Shown piece by piece: positions 1 to 11,219 of a DNA stretch of 64,000 nt; positions within the stretch are counted from its first letter, which is position 1; every line of letters begins with the position of its first letter. The notes under the pieces are model-generated. The model made no database searches. It saw nothing but the letters and a program-made list of their open reading frames with translations, and was not told the DNA's origin. The stretch comes from Pyxicephalus adspersus. Its lineage: Eukaryota > Chordata > Amphibia > Anura > Pyxicephalidae. The stretch covers positions 62,643,708-62,707,707 of the forward strand of contig NC_092860.1 of the NCBI RefSeq assembly GCF_032062135.1, read 5' to 3'. A program made the translations under genes and the position numbers.

Positions 1-1021
1 GCTTCTTGTTCTCGGGTCTGCAGCTAAAAAACAAACTCATACTGCTTTGCTTGCCACCCCTGCCAAAGCTTCCCCTTCCTCTTTGGCTAGACGTAGAAAT
101 TTTTTGTGTGGCTTGACACCCATGCAAAATACTTTGTAGCTAATATGCTTCACAAAGTAGAAATTTGTACAGTAAGTGGATTTTTTTATTGGGGGGGGTT
201 GACACCAAAAATGCAAGTGCGCTGTGTGTGTTGTATGCAGCAATTACCTTCAGTGGTGACGCTTGTAATATGCAGCACAGTATACAAACTATATATTGCA
301 GTATACACTGCGTCTGTGTGTCTGTCTCTCAGTACAAGTGAGATACTGTGCACGCAGTCAGGGAGGGTACCCTGCCTCTGGCTGCATGTATGTAACACAC
401 TGACTGACTATCTATCCATCTATCTATCTAGCTAACAGTGAAACACTCTACCTATCTGAGTACAGTAGATTTCAGGACTGCACCAATACAGTACAATCCA
501 ACAATCTATCTGACTAATAGCGTGAGTGTGACACAGTCTAACTAAGTAAAGCACTTTTTTTTACTTTGAAAAAGCAAGCCAAGCAGCACAGAAAGGTTGT
601 GATGCTAGCAAATCTGTCAGGAGTGGTAAATGCAGGCACACCCTGGCCTTATATAGGCCAATGGCTGCCTGTGTGGCATGCAGTGACAGACAGCCAATCG
701 GCTGCCTGCCACAACAAACATGCAGGGGAGCATCCCTGCTGTTATTGGAGAGCCCTAGGCATTATGGGGAAGGTCCCTAGGCATTGTGGGAGGGTCAGAT
801 TCGGGGCTTAGAATCCAACAAAATTCAGGTTGACCCGAATTCGAACGGTCATATTCAGGTCAAACATTAGGACAACCCGAATTCACAAAACAACACTATT
901 TACCAAAGAAGACCATTTGGTAAAAAAAAAATTCTGTCCTACTATATAAAAAATACATATATTTCAGTCTTTGATTCCTCTTGCTATTTACCAAAGAAGA
1001 TCGTTTGGTAAAAAAAAAATT
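1..1021 (+). mobile_element. 5' noncoding part of hAT copy A (left end outside window)
   Basis: No gene is visible here. The right part (about 892-1012) contains two copies of a motif reading TGCTATTTACCAAAGAAGA followed by a TTTGGTA tail, separated by a unit with TTCTGTCCTAC and a pyrimidine-rich stretch. The same motif and unit occur at 44188-44595, just before the first ATG of hAT copy B, so this stretch is the matching leader of the hAT whose coding part resumes at about 4736. Bases 1-890 contain short CTAT runs, a GCC-rich section (about 640-800) and repeated GACCCGAATTC-like words; I cannot align them to copy B, so assigning them to the same element is an inference. Confidence 0.55.
405..433. 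repeat. CTAT microsatellite
   Basis: A short imperfect run of CTAT units (ctatctatccatctatctatctag) lies within the noncoding leader of the hAT copy. No function is apparent. Confidence 0.8.
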
Positions 1022-1216
1022 TCTCGGGGACACTTTTGAGCCGCCATCCAAGATGGCCGCATTTTGATCGAGCTCCGTGACTCCCGAGTGTGAAGCCTAC
1101 TCAGCAAACAGGATAAGCAGGTCTTTATACTCACCTCGACTGAAATCCTTCCTCTGACACGCTACCTGCTTCTCCAGCCAGAAATTACTGATGAGAATTC
1201 CAGTAACGGCTCCCAT

Positions 1217-1864
1217 GTGTCTGTTCCCAGTGCACAGCCTGGCTCAGTATGGTGGGATGCTGAATTGTTAGAACGCTTCAAGCAATTTCTACAGCAGGGA
1301 GTCTCTCAAGCCACAGGCAAGTTATCTTTAACACTGACCAGAGAGATTAGAGAGCTGGGCACTAGAATCAATACTCTAGAACAGAAAATGGATGACACCA
1401 TCACCGTGATAGATTTCCATGAGCAGGATTTAAATATACTCCAGAAAGATATGCAAGCTGCCATGCTTAGCATTGAAGATTTAGAAAACCAGAATCGCAG
1501 AGCTAATTTGCGCGTACGGGGGATCCCAGAACTGCTTGTTGATTTACCTGGTTTTATGCTAGCCCTGTTTCAGGAATTACTTCCAGATTATCCACCAGAA
1601 AGGCTAGAAATGGACAGAGTTCACCATGCTTTAGGTCCCAGAAAAGCAGATGGCCCTGCAAGGGATATTGTTTTCAAGCATACTTTTTTTAAAACAAAGG
1701 AAGAAATTTTAAAAGCATCTTGGAATAAGAGAGACCTTGTGTTTCAATTTCACCCATACCAAAGTTTTCGGGATCTAGCACTGCAGATGATCCAGAAGAG
1801 GAAGGCCCTTAAACCTTTTCATCAGATAATACAGATATTAGGTTTGGATGTCAGGTATCGGTGA
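1217..1864 (+). CDS. L1-like ORF1 protein (RNA-binding), copy A
   Basis: This open frame of about 215 codons resembles L1/Tx1 ORF1p, the nucleic-acid chaperone that coats LINE RNA. Residues about 40-95 have a heptad-like coiled-coil character. Then comes the hallmark start of the RRM, LENQNRRANLRVRGIPE (about residues 88-104), and a basic C-terminal domain with DRVHHALGP. The frame remains open upstream of 1217 (to a stop near 1141) without an ATG, and the codon at 1217 is GTG, so the original initiator has been lost or is not visible. It is shorter than the roughly 300 codons usual for the family. I regard it as an inactive remnant that happens to be open. Confidence 0.75.
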   Translation: MSVPSAQPGSVWWDAELLERFKQFLQQGVSQATGKLSLTLTREIRELGTRINTLEQKMDDTITVIDFHEQDLNILQKDMQAAMLSIEDLENQNRRANLRVRGIPELLVDLPGFMLALFQELLPDYPPERLEMDRVHHALGPRKADGPARDIVFKHTFFKTKEEILKASWNKRDLVFQFHPYQSFRDLALQMIQKRKALKPFHQIIQILGLDVRYR

Positions 1865-1904
1865 GGATTCCCATTCAAGCTTCAATTCACATATCACAAC
1901 CGCA

Positions 1905-2165
1905 TGCACTCTATGGCCCTAATTCATCAAGCAGAATCGGATGATCGCTCGCGCATTCGTATTCGCGATCAGATCACAAATGCTTGGTGAGAATTTTTTA
2001 CAATTCATACTATTGTGAGATGACATATTTATGAAGTGCTTACTAGTATATATACTAGAGGAAATTGAACAGGCGTTGACTCAATATAATATATATTATA
2101 TATAATATATAATGAAATATATAAATAATATAATATTTTATACAATATATAATATTAATAGTCCC
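1905..2165. repeat. AT-rich insert between ORF1 and ORF2 of L1 copy A
   Basis: The first part begins TGGCCCTAATTCATCAAG and contains palindromic GCGATC/GATCGC words, resembling a MITE fragment. From 2082 to 2160 it is an imperfect TA-rich run. It occupies the position where the endonuclease domain of ORF2 should be. No inverted-repeat partner was found, so the MITE reading is weak. Confidence 0.45.
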
Positions 2166-4730
2166 TCAGTTAAGTCACCAATTACACTTTGGGATGCCCA
2201 TAAGGCTACGTTGCGTTGAGCTATTATCCAATTGTCTTCCCGTCAGAAAAGGGCTAGAAACCAGAAAATTGAGGAATTGTCTAAAGCTCTGGAGCAATTA
2301 GATGGTAAACTGAAATCTAATCCGTCTAGCCAGCTTTACAAAGCAGCCCGACAAGTAAAAGTAGAATTAAACAGTTTACTAGATTTTCAAGTGGAAAAGC
2401 AAATTTGTTGGCCAAAACAAAATTATTACACAAGAGAAAATAAACCAGGCCCTATATTGGCAAAGGTACTGTCCCCTAAACTGGGGCTTTCAGACCCCGT
2501 TAAATTGCGTAAACCTAATGGCCAGATTACGGCTAACCCCAAACATGTTTGTTCTATGTTTACTGAGGTTCTTTCCAAAATCTATGGCTCCAGCGGTCAT
2601 TTTAATGCTGAGAACACAGAACGCCTTTTCTCTGGCCTTACCCTGCCAGCCTTAACCGAATCTATGGCAGAATCGATGGAAGCTGAGATTAAATTATAGG
2701 AAGTTTTATTAGTGATCAAAACTTTGAAATCCTCTAAAGCACCTGGGCCAGATGGGTTTTCTGCATTATATTACAAAATTTGTTTTTAAATTCTAGCCCC
2801 AAAGTTAGTGATTATGTTCAATTACTTGAGGACTCATCCAGACCACCCTATGTCTTCCCTTTTAGCCCACACCGTCATGATTCCGAAACCTGACAAAGAC
2901 TCTTTGGACCCACATAACTATGGGCCGATCTCTTTACTAAATATTGATATAAAAATTTTCACCAAAGTATTGGCAAATAGACTTAACAAACTTCTAGATA
3001 TCTGGATCCATAAAGATCAAGTAGGTTTTGTCCCTTTTAGACAAGCCTCTGATAGTACTCGGAATAATATTAGTCTCATTAATTATGCACACTGTGAAAA
3101 ATTCCCAGCATGCTTTTAGCTCTAGATATCCAAAAAGCCTTCGACTTAATATCTTGGGACACTTTTATATTATATGCTGTTAAGCGCTTGGGATTTCGCC
3201 CAGGGTTTATGACATGGCTGAAGGCACTTTATTCTAAACCCTCGGTGAGGGTCCGCTACTTATTTCTCAAAATCCCGATATTCGGGGCATCTCAATAGCA
3301 GACTCGACCTACAAACTAAGCTTATTTGTGGAGGATCTTCTATTGACCTTCACTCAGCCCAGAAAATCACTACCCATTTTGACTCATGTGCATAACATGT
3401 TTGCCAGAGTTTCAGGTTTAGTGGTCAATGAGCAGAGGTCTGTGGCTTTAAATGTGACTTTGTCTGACCAGCTGTGTGCTACTCTTCAAGAGGAATTTCC
3501 TTTTAAGTGGGCTCCATCCGATCTGGAATATCTAGGCAATACTTTGACCAACAAATACACAATAGTTCTACCCGCCAATTACTCTCCTTTATTTTTACAC
3601 CTAAGACAGTTGGTGGACAAATGGAGTTCCCATCCTATCTCTTGAATAGGTAGGAATAATTTTGTCAAAATGACGATTCTCACAAAACTGTTGTACTATT
3701 TTAGGAAACTCCCAATCCAAGTCCCTACGCACATGCTAAAGACGTTCCAGAAGGCGGTTTTCTCTTTTATTTGGAGCCACAAAAAGTCACGCATAACCAG
3801 GAACACTATGTATGCACATTAGTTTCACAGAGGTTTGGGGGTCCCCAATGTTTTAAAATATTTTCAAAATACCCCCATAAAGCCCTGTTTTAGATCCATT
3901 TAGAAAAGGTTATAGTCTCTCCATTAGATACATGTTCTCTTCCCTGGCTCCCCCTACAAACAACGCCCCCGCTCTATAAGTGTTCATTTAAGGCAAGTTC
4001 TCAAAGTGTGGGATGTTCGGTACTCCGCGGGTTTTATGTCTCCACATTTCCCGCTTCCAATTCAACAAAACCCTCTTTCAGCCCGGGCTAGAGTCTCCTG
4101 AAGCTTTTAATTGGTGAACAACTCATTATGGGACAGTTTTTTCTCTTCTAGGCAGGCGTTCTATTCAGTTAGGAGGAGATCCGTATGGCACACCGAGCCC
4201 CGAGCTCTGAGATTTTCTCTACCTACAATTGAAACATTGGATTGAATCTCTGACTAGAGTGATGGACTTATGAGTCAAATTAACTATGTTTGAACATGTG
4301 TGCGCTATAGAGCGCCTCTTTGCCTGAAACTGATATCTATGTTTTACGGAAATCTATAGGAAGTCGCTCGGGCATCTGTGCATTCTTAGAAGTCACAGTG
4401 GGAAAGAGATTTAGGTGTGATTAGATCCGATGAAGAATGGTTTGGTACCTGGCCGAAAATGGCTAACTGCTCGACAAATGAATTAACTTTGGAATCCGCT
4501 TTCAAAGTTGTGATGTGTTGGTACAAAATGCCATCTAAAATGAAATACATTTCCCCCACGACATCACAAATTTGTTTCTGAGGCTGTCAGGAGCTGGGTA
4601 CAGACTCTCATATTTGGTGGTCCTGTCCTTCTGTTATTAGATTCTGAAGAAGAGTACTGTTTTCTTCAAGTATGTGCATAGGGACCCCTGGGTAGCCCAA
4701 ATTAGGCCTTCTAACCTCTCTAATGTTCAA
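2165..4730 (+). pseudogene. L1-like ORF2 (reverse transcriptase), broken, copy A
   Basis: ORF2 proteins carry an endonuclease, a reverse transcriptase and a C-terminal Cys-rich segment for target-primed reverse transcription. Here the endonuclease is absent. The helical linker is open at 2232-2699 and ends near the PGPDGF motif (about 2745). RT palm pieces follow in shifting frames: PISLLNIDIKIFTKVLANRL (2928-2990), DQVGFVP (about 3017), LALDIQKAFD (about 3118), then ALYSKPSVRVRY. The block that should hold QGCPLSP is missing. LFVEDLLL (about 3325) is a degenerate FADD box that has lost its aspartate pair. A C-terminal IWWSCPSV-like segment is near 4610. The copy is dead. Confidence 0.8.
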
Positions 4731-4735
4731 TTCCA

Positions 4736-5708
4736 ATTCCAATTCCAAAAAGAAAGAGCAGCAGAGTGGTTGCACGCACCTCTCCAGTGTGGTCCTTTTT
4801 GATGCTGAAAGACGATGATAGGTGCGTAGCAATCTGCATCCTGTGCCACAGGCACATCCGCAGAGGACAGGCTGGATCACATTTGGGTACAACATCCCTG
4901 CTTTCCCACATGCGCCCACAAGAACTACAAACCAAAGTGGGAGCAGTACTTGCATTCTCTTGAAGGAGGTGCAACCACATCATCCTCTTCCACCTACATT
5001 GACGCCTACTCCACCTCCAACTGTCATTGCTACTACGTCTAAGGGGGTTGTGCCAGCCAGACTTTTAGCGGCGACGAAGTATCAGCTTCTTCCCGTAGGT
5101 TTTGTGGTGTCAGACTGCAAGATGGGTACTCCAGTGACCCCTTCAGCTCCCCTATTTCTCAGTCCCTTAAGCCCACTCTACCGGAGTCTTGCACAAGGCA
5201 TCAGGCTATGGGCCCAACCAACAAAAGAGTCATCGAACTAAATTTACGTCTAGCCAAACTATTGGTCTTGCAGCTACTGCCGTACAGCATTGTTGACTAT
5301 GCTCCCTTCCGGGACCTAATGGCCTATGCCGAGCGGCGGTGGAATATACCAAGCAGGAACTACTTCTCCTGCCGAACTGTTCCCAGTTTATATGTACATG
5401 TAATGGAAAACCTCTCCCGGGCATTGGCATTCTCGGTGTCTAGCCAAATCCACGTCACCATGGACAGCTGGACAAGCAGGTACGGAGTTGGATGCTACCT
5501 GTCCTTGAGTGCTCACTGGGGGGCCTTGCATAGCTCGGTGGGCGGTAGTCTGCAAGAGGCATTACACCTGGCACACCTGGTATTCCTTCTACCGTCAACC
5601 CCTCTCTTTTCAACACTCCTCCTGAAAGGCCAGCGGCGGAGGGCACTGTGGTTAACCTGGCACGCCACTACGGCTCCCTCAAGCACAGACAGTGCTGAAA
5701 CTGGTGTC
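4736..5708 (+). pseudogene. hAT transposase, N-terminal half (copy A, broken)
   Basis: This is the N-terminal part of a hAT-superfamily transposase of the ZBED4-like kind. A BED zinc finger is recognisable near 4766-4925 (SPVWSFLMLKDDDRCVAIC, then ILCHRH, then LLSHM), with the last histidine region damaged. After a frameshift, 5208-5690 reads LRLAKLLVLQLLPYSIVDY, FRDLMAYAERRWNIPSR and VTMDSWTSRYGVGCYLSLSA, which is the usual run into the RNase H-like fold. The frame ends at the Gypsy insertion (5709) and resumes at about 11225. About 700 bp of N-terminal coding sequence present in copy B (44597-45300) is missing, because the upstream neighbour is the truncated L1. Confidence 0.85.
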
Positions 5709-6414
5709 TGTCACGGCTCCACAAGGCCAAGTAGTGGACTGTGTCACCAACCCTGTGGATGGAGACGTGCACGGGGCGCTTGGTCTAAGCAGTAGCTTGG
5801 TCTTCTCTAGAGCCTCTAGAGGTGAGGATGTTGTGCAGCAAGCTACTGCCAGGTTGCAGCCTCCGTGCCCGACAAGGCAGGTGATTGCTAACAAGCTGAA
5901 ACCAAAACGTAGTGCAAAAGGGAAATCCAAGAGAGTAGTCAGACGAGCCAAAAGGTCAGGGCAGGCAGGGAACAAGAGTAGCCAGGAAACAAGCCGGGGT
6001 CAGTACACGAAGAATATGGAACAGGAAAAACAAACAGGAACCTGGAAGCAGAGCCAAAGGAACTCCTTGTTCAGGCAACTTCCTGTTGTCAGGTAACTTC
6101 CTTAAGAAGTGAATGTCAGGTGATGTGTGAGGATCAAGTGAGCTGCAGACATCAATCCCACCAGCTGAGGGAGTGCTGTTGCTGAGTTAATCTTAGGTGT
6201 TATTCCGATGTTTGCCAGCAGAGGGAGTGCGTCTGCAGAATACTCTGGTTCTCTGAGGCAAAGGAGCAGCTGACAGAGAATCACCTGACTTGGAACAGGA
6301 AGTGTGCAGTGTGTTGGATCTAGAGGCAGGGATGGTGCTGGCAGCAGGGGACTGCGAGAAGGGTGAGCAAGAAGGAGGCACAGATGACCTGGACGACCTG
6401 CGGGATCTGTGACG
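5709..6414 (-). repeat. Left LTR of the chromovirus (3' LTR of the element)
   Basis: It starts TGTCACGGCTCC and ends CTGTGACG on the plus strand, consistent with a TGTCACAG...CCGTGACA LTR in element orientation. It aligns with 10600-11219. It carries about 115 bp near its left side (about 5760-5875) that the other LTR lacks, so one of the two copies has gained or lost sequence. Confidence 0.8.
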
Positions 6415-6523
6415 GTATCTAACTCTTATGGGCCCCACTCCCCCAAACCCACGCCGGTTTGTTGGGTAACCTGCCATGGAATTCCTTTAGTAGGCGGGAG
6501 GCATGGACGTCTTTTGCAGAGAC

Positions 6524-7910
6524 TCAGGAATGTTCCTCTGGACGATAGCCCTTCCAATGAACCAGGTACTCTAGACAACCTCGGACAAGCCTGGAATCCA
6601 AGATTTGTTCAACCTCGTACTCTTCCTCCGAGGAAGCAGAAACAGGGCCAGGAAGGATGTATTTCTCGGAGAATCCGTTAAGAGCAACAGGTTTAGGCAG
6701 GGAAACATGAAATGCGTTATGGATCTTAAGGGATGGAGGCAGTTTCAACTTGTAAGTGACAGGGTTGACCTGGGACAAGACAGGAAACAGACCGATGAAG
6801 CGAGGTGCAAAATTGAGAAAGGGCACTCGCAAGCGAATATGCTTGATGGAAATCCAAACCTTGTCACTGAGGGGAGCAGGAGCTCTCTTCTTGACAGCCC
6901 ATCTTTTGTAGTGTGCAAAGGAATGTAGCAAGGCTTCTCGAGCTTTTATTTCAAACCTGCTGGAAGTGATTAGCGGCAGCTGCAGCAACAGAAACGTCTG
7001 ACACGAGAGGGACAGGGGCATGAATCTGGGGATGAAAACCAGAAACAATATAAAAGAGAGACAGACCTGTGGATTCGCTGATGAGATTATTGTAGGCAAG
7101 TTCAGTTCATGGCAGGAGTTCCGACCAGTCATCCTGCTGGGAGATGGTGTAAATACTCAAGTAATGTTCCAGCGCCTGATTAATCCTTTCAGCTTGCCCA
7201 TTGGTCTGAGGGTGATAGGCTGAAAAGAAGTCTAACTGGATCTTTAGATGGGCCCTCCAGAAGCGAGAAGTGATTGTACACCGCAATCGGACACTATGTG
7301 GGAAGGCAAGCCGTGTAAGCGAACAATTTATTTGAACAAGATCTTCGCCAAGGTCGAGGCAGACGGGAGACCTGGTAGAGGAATGAAATGGGCCATTTTG
7401 TTGAACCGATTAACCACAACCCAAATAGTAGTGAAACCATTGGAAGATGGAAGGTCGGTGACAAAGTCCATTGAGATGTGTGACCAGGGTTGTTCCGGAG
7501 TGGGAAGCGGAATTAACAGGCCTAAGGGAAGCTTCCGTGGCACCTTGTGTAGGGTACATTCAGTACATGTGGCTACAAAGTCCCTCACATCTTGCTTCAG
7601 ATCCGGCCACCAGTACCTATGGGTAATCAGTTCAAGGGTCCTCAGTTGCCCGTGATGCCCAGCAAATTTACAGGCATGCCCCCATCAAAGGACCAATGGA
7701 CGCCGTTTTTTTTAACAAGGGTCTGTCCTGGTGGAAATCGAAGCAGCTGGACTGGGACCTTGTGTCGTGCACATTCGGTACATGTGGCCACAAAGTCCCT
7801 CACATCTTGCTTCAGATCCGGCCACCAGTACCTGCGGCTAATCAGTTAAAGAGTCCTCAGTTGCCCGTGATGCCCAGCAAACTTAGAGGCATGCACAATT
7901 TGAGCTGGTT
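6524..7910 (-). pseudogene. Integrase and chromodomain of the chromovirus
   Basis: Reading the minus strand downwards, the HHCC zinc module is at about 7550-7895 (RYWWPDLKQDVRDFV, then CTECTLHKVP) and is partly duplicated. The catalytic core follows with PWSHISMDFVTDLPSSNG (about 7480-7510), a second-aspartate region near 7280, and YHPQTNGQAERI (about 7190) containing the expected glutamate. A C-terminal GPF-like region leads into a chromodomain at about 6524-6600 (EEYEVEQILDSRL, then LEYLVHWKGYRPEE), which targets integration by reading histone marks. Stops and frameshifts separate the parts. The chromodomain is what identifies the element as a chromovirus. Confidence 0.9.
7549..7895 (-). 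repeat. Direct duplication inside the integrase zinc-finger region
   Basis: About 130 bp at 7549-7680 is repeated at 7764-7895, an offset of 215 bp. Both contain ACATGTGG followed by CAAAGTCCCTCACATCTTGC, and both end near AGGCATGC. Between them lies about 80 bp of related but diverged sequence. The duplication repeats the coding part for the RYWWPDLKQDVRDFV motif and adds a stop, so it would break the integrase. Confidence 0.85.
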
Positions 7911-7989
7911 CTATGATGAAGGCTGGTTCCACTTCAAGATTTTCCTTCTCAAAAGAAGAAAGGGTGTCTGCCTTTACATTTTTGGGACC

Positions 7990-9140
7990 CGGTCAATAGG
8001 TGAGTACGAAACTGAACCTTGAGAATAACAGAGCCCAGTGGGCTTGACGGGGGTTCAAACATTGTGCAGTCTGAAGATACCGTAAGTTCCTATGGTCGGT
8101 AAAAATGGTCACAGGTTGGTGAGCTCCCTCCAGCAAATGGCGCCATTCCTTAAGGGCAAGCTTGACGGCAAAAAGCTCCCTGTCCCCCACGGCATAATTT
8201 TTCTCAGCTGGAGAAAATTTCTTAGAAAAGAACCCACAGGTCCTTAACTTGCCGGAAGCATTCTTCTAAGACAGCATGGCACCACCGCCAACAGAGGAGG
8301 CATCCACCTCCACTAAAAAGGGCTGAGAAGTGTCTGGGCACACCAATGCAGGAGCAGAGGCAAAAGTATCCTTGAAAAGTTTAAAGGCCTGGAGAGCCTC
8401 AGTAGACCAGGCTTTACAATTGCTCCCTTTCATAGTCATTGCAGTAATGGGCGCCACAAGCGAGGAGTTGTCTTGGATGAATTGTCTATAATAATTGGTG
8501 AAGTTCAGGAACCTCTGGATGTGGATTGATTGGCCATGAGTTTGGCAGGATCCATCTGCAAACCCTCAGCAGAAAACATATAGCCCAGGAACGGAACTTC
8601 AGGATGCTCAAAAAGGCATTTCTCTGCCTTGGCGTATAGTCTGTTTTGCTGAAGCTGTTGCAGGACGGTTTTTACATGGTCTCGATGAGAAGATAGGTCC
8701 CTAGAGTATAGAGGATATCATCCAAATAGACAATCACGTAGTCATATAACAAGTCCTGGAAGACTTAATTCATGAAATCTTGGAATACATCAGGGGCATT
8801 GCAGCGTCCAAATGGCATAACTAGATATTCATAGTGGCCATCTCGGGTATTGAAGGCTGTCTTCCATTCGTCGCCCTTGCGAATGCGAATTAAATTGTAG
8901 GCACCCCGCAAATCAAGCTTGGTGAAGACAGATGCTCCTTGGAGACGATCAAATAATTCAGAGATCACAGGCAAGGGATATTTATTTTTAACGGTGATGT
9001 TATTGAGACCTCTATAGTCAATGTAGGGGCGTAAGGATCCATCCTTTTTCTGGGCGAAGAAGAATCCAGCCCCTTCTGGGGAGGAAGATTCACGAATGAA
9101 GCCCTTTGCCAAATTCTCTTGGATGTATTCAGACATGGCT
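7990..9140 (-). pseudogene. Reverse transcriptase and RNase H of the chromovirus
   Basis: The RT fingers/palm are clear at 8765-9136: [71 protein letters not shown] and [17 protein letters not shown]. The catalytic YLDD box is seen in the next frame near 8735 (VIVYLDDILYS). LGYMFSAEGLQMDPAK follows. RNase H is at 7993-8457 with [31 protein letters not shown] and [10 protein letters not shown]. The order and spacing are normal for Gypsy pol. At least two frameshifts and an in-frame stop near 8766 inactivate it. Confidence 0.9.
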
Positions 9141-9669
9141 TTGGTCTCAGGAATAGAGAGAGGGTGGACTCCATGGGGAGGAGAGGTACCAGAAGGAGAT
9201 CAATAGCACAATGGTAAGGGCAATGAGGTGGTAGAGTCTCTGCCTGCTTTGTGCAGAACTCATTCTGAAATTCCCAGTATTGTTTGGGTAGCCCAGAGAC
9301 AGGGCATGTGGTGGTGGAGCATACCTGCCGGACAGGGAGGATTTGAGAAGGGTATTTCAGAAAGCATGTGCTGCTCAATGAGAGAATGTCTCCAGATCCC
9401 CATTCCATGATGGGGGCATGTTTGCGTAGCCAAGGTAACCCAAACAAGACAAGATGAATATTCTTGGGCACCACCTAAAAGGAAATCACCTCCATGTGCA
9501 GGGCCCCAAGATTCATGGCGAGTGGCACCGTGGCATGCTGAATGTAGTACGGTAAGGCCGTGCCATTCATCAAGGAGACCACCAATGGCTTAGAAAGGGG
9601 CACCACAGAAATTTTGTATTCAGAAACTAATCGTTGATTAATGAAGTTCCCAGCACCGCCAGAGTCCAA
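9141..9669 (-). pseudogene. Retropepsin-type protease and linker of the chromovirus
   Basis: The minus-strand frame 9475-9669 starts with a DSGGAGNFI box, the aspartic-protease active site (normally DSGA), followed by ALPYYIQHATVPL. The next frame (8965-9474) has LGLPWL-like sequence (FGLPWLRKHAPIMEW) that in this family links protease to RT. The protease would mature Gag-Pol. A stop at 9475 and a frame change separate it from RT. Confidence 0.8.
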
Positions 9670-9689
9670 AAAGGCTAGGGTCCAGAATT

Positions 9690-10586
9690 GGTCCTTATCA
9701 GAGAGATCTGGACAGTAAAGGTTATTTTAGAGGGAAGAGTTTGGAAGGGTAGGTTTGCCTGGGGAGCCTTCTCCCCACTTCCCTGTGCACTGGCATTTGG
9801 GGCCTTCAAGGGACAATTGTTTTTGTAGTGGCCCTCTCCTGCACAGTACAAGCATAGATTGTACTATTACTAGATTGTACTACTACTACCACAAAAGGAA
9901 CCAGGACATCAAGGGTAGGAGGAAGATCACGTCTGGCAAACTCGTCTTTAATATGGCCTGCGAGCCCCTGCTAGAAAACCGCAGAGCGTCATTGTTCCAG
10001 TCTAGTTCGGAGGCCAAGGTTCGGAATCTGACAGAATATTAGCCTACCGAGAGGGAGGCTTAATGTAGGCCCAAGATTTCTGAAGCTGCTGAAGAAGCCC
10101 GACCAGGTTCATTAAAGACCTTGCGGAAGGTCAGTAAAAAGGCACTGAAGCTTCCCAGGTTAGGATCCCCCTTTTCCTAGAGGGGCGAAGCCCAAGCAAG
10201 TGAATTTCCCGACAAAAACAAAATGAAGAACGTCACCTTTGTTCGTTCAGTGGGAAAGTTTCAGGGCTGCAATTCGAACTGGATTTGGCATTGGTTCACA
10301 AATCCTCAACAGAGTTTAGGGTCCCCGGAGTAGTGGGGGGTGGCAGGAAGCCAAAGTGTAGAGTATGGCAGCAAGGTGGCTGGAACAGTAGTGGGTACTG
10401 GAATCCCAGATACAGGGGCTGGAGTTGTAGAGGCAGGAGGCTGGGTAATGGCTGACTGGAGCTCCTTAAGACGTTCATTGCATCTCCAGATAAAGTCCAC
10501 AATTTAATTTGGAGTGACTCTTGTTTCTGGACCTGCTCACGCAAGTCCTGCATGGAATCAGGTAGTGGAATGTCAGGGGGGTCCAT
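9690..10586 (-). pseudogene. Gag of the chromovirus
   Basis: The reading starts with ATG at 10586 (MDPPDIPLPDSMQDLREQVQ), 14 bp inside the 5' LTR, then breaks after about 96 codons. The C-terminal nucleocapsid is recognisable at about 9812-9856 as CLYCAGEGHYKNNCP, a C-x2-C-x4-H-x4-C zinc knuckle that packages the RNA. The capsid middle part is only weakly recognisable because of frameshifts. Confidence 0.75.
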
Positions 10587-10599
10587 GGCCTGAACAAAA

Positions 10600-11219
10600 T
10601 GTCACGGCTCCACAAGGCCAAGTGGTGGACCTACTGTGTCACCAAGCCTGTGGGCCAAAAGAGAGGTGACTGCTAACAAGCTGAAACCAAAACGTAGTGC
10701 AAAAGGGAAACCCAAGAGAGTAGTCAGACGAGCCAAAAGGTCAGGGCAAGCAGCGAGCAAGGTTGGTCAGAAAACAGGCAAGAGATCAGGGCAGACAGCA
10801 AACAAGAGTAGTCAGGAAACAAGCCGGGGTCAGTACATGAAGAATCTGGAACAGGAGAAAAAAACAACAGGAACCTGGAAGCAGATCAAAAGGAACTCCT
10901 TGTTCAGGCAACTTCCTGTTGCCAGGTCACTTCCTTAAGAAGGGAATGTCAGGTGATGGGCAAGTGAGCTGCAGACATCAATCCCATCAGCTGAGGGAGT
11001 GCTGTTGCTGAGATAATCTTAGGTGTTATTAAGATGTTTGCCAGCAGAGGAAGTGCGTCTGTGGAATATTCCGGTTCTCTGAGGCAAGGGAGCAGCTGAC
11101 AGAGAATCACCTGACTTGGAACAGGAAGTATGCAGAGTGTCGGATTCAGAGGCAGAGATGGTGCTGGCAGCAAGGGACTGCAAGGAGGGTGAGCAAGAAG
11201 GAGACACAGATGTCCTTGG
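10600..11219 (-). repeat. Right LTR of the chromovirus (5' LTR of the element)
   Basis: It starts TGTCACGGCTCC and aligns with the left LTR up to CACAGATGTCCTTGG. It has an internal gain of about 47 bp near 10745-10800 caused by repetition of a GGTCAGG/AACAAG module, and lacks about 115 bp present in the left LTR. Its outer 20-25 bp do not match the left LTR, so the boundary with the hAT is approximate. Confidence 0.75.

Larger units (their letters stand above)
1022..4730 (+). mobile_element. L1/Tx1-like LINE, copy A (rearranged, 3' truncated)
   Basis: The element starts with a GC-rich leader containing CCATCCAAGATGGCCGC, typical of Tx1-like L1 5' UTRs. It has an ORF1 (1217-1864) and a heavily frameshifted ORF2. 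The endonuclease part of ORF2 is missing and replaced by an AT-rich insert (about 1905-2165). The sequence stops inside the cysteine/tryptophan-rich C-terminal region of ORF2 at about 4725 and passes directly into the hAT BED-finger region, with no 3' UTR or A-rich tail. Losing the 3' end is unusual because LINEs normally lose the 5' end, so a later deletion is likely. It interrupts hAT copy A. Confidence 0.8.
5709..11219 (-). mobile_element. Ty3/Gypsy chromovirus (chromodomain LTR retrotransposon)
   Basis: The element lies on the minus strand with order gag, protease, RT, RNase H, integrase, chromodomain, between two related LTRs. The plus-strand left edge starts TGTCACGGCTCC at 5709 and the matching inner LTR edge starts at 10600. 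The gag ATG (10586) lies only about 14 bp inside the 5' LTR. A purine-rich tract (minus strand, about 6425-6470) lies next to the 3' LTR. It is inserted in hAT copy A between the TMDSW block and the VVCDNGA block of the transposase. All coding regions are interrupted, so the copy is inactive. A clear target-site duplication is not visible because the outer end of the right LTR is degraded. Confidence 0.9.

Noticed and set aside
5704..5708. GTGTC as target-site duplication of the chromovirus
   Set aside because: The right LTR outer end is degraded and no matching GTGTC could be placed at the other border.
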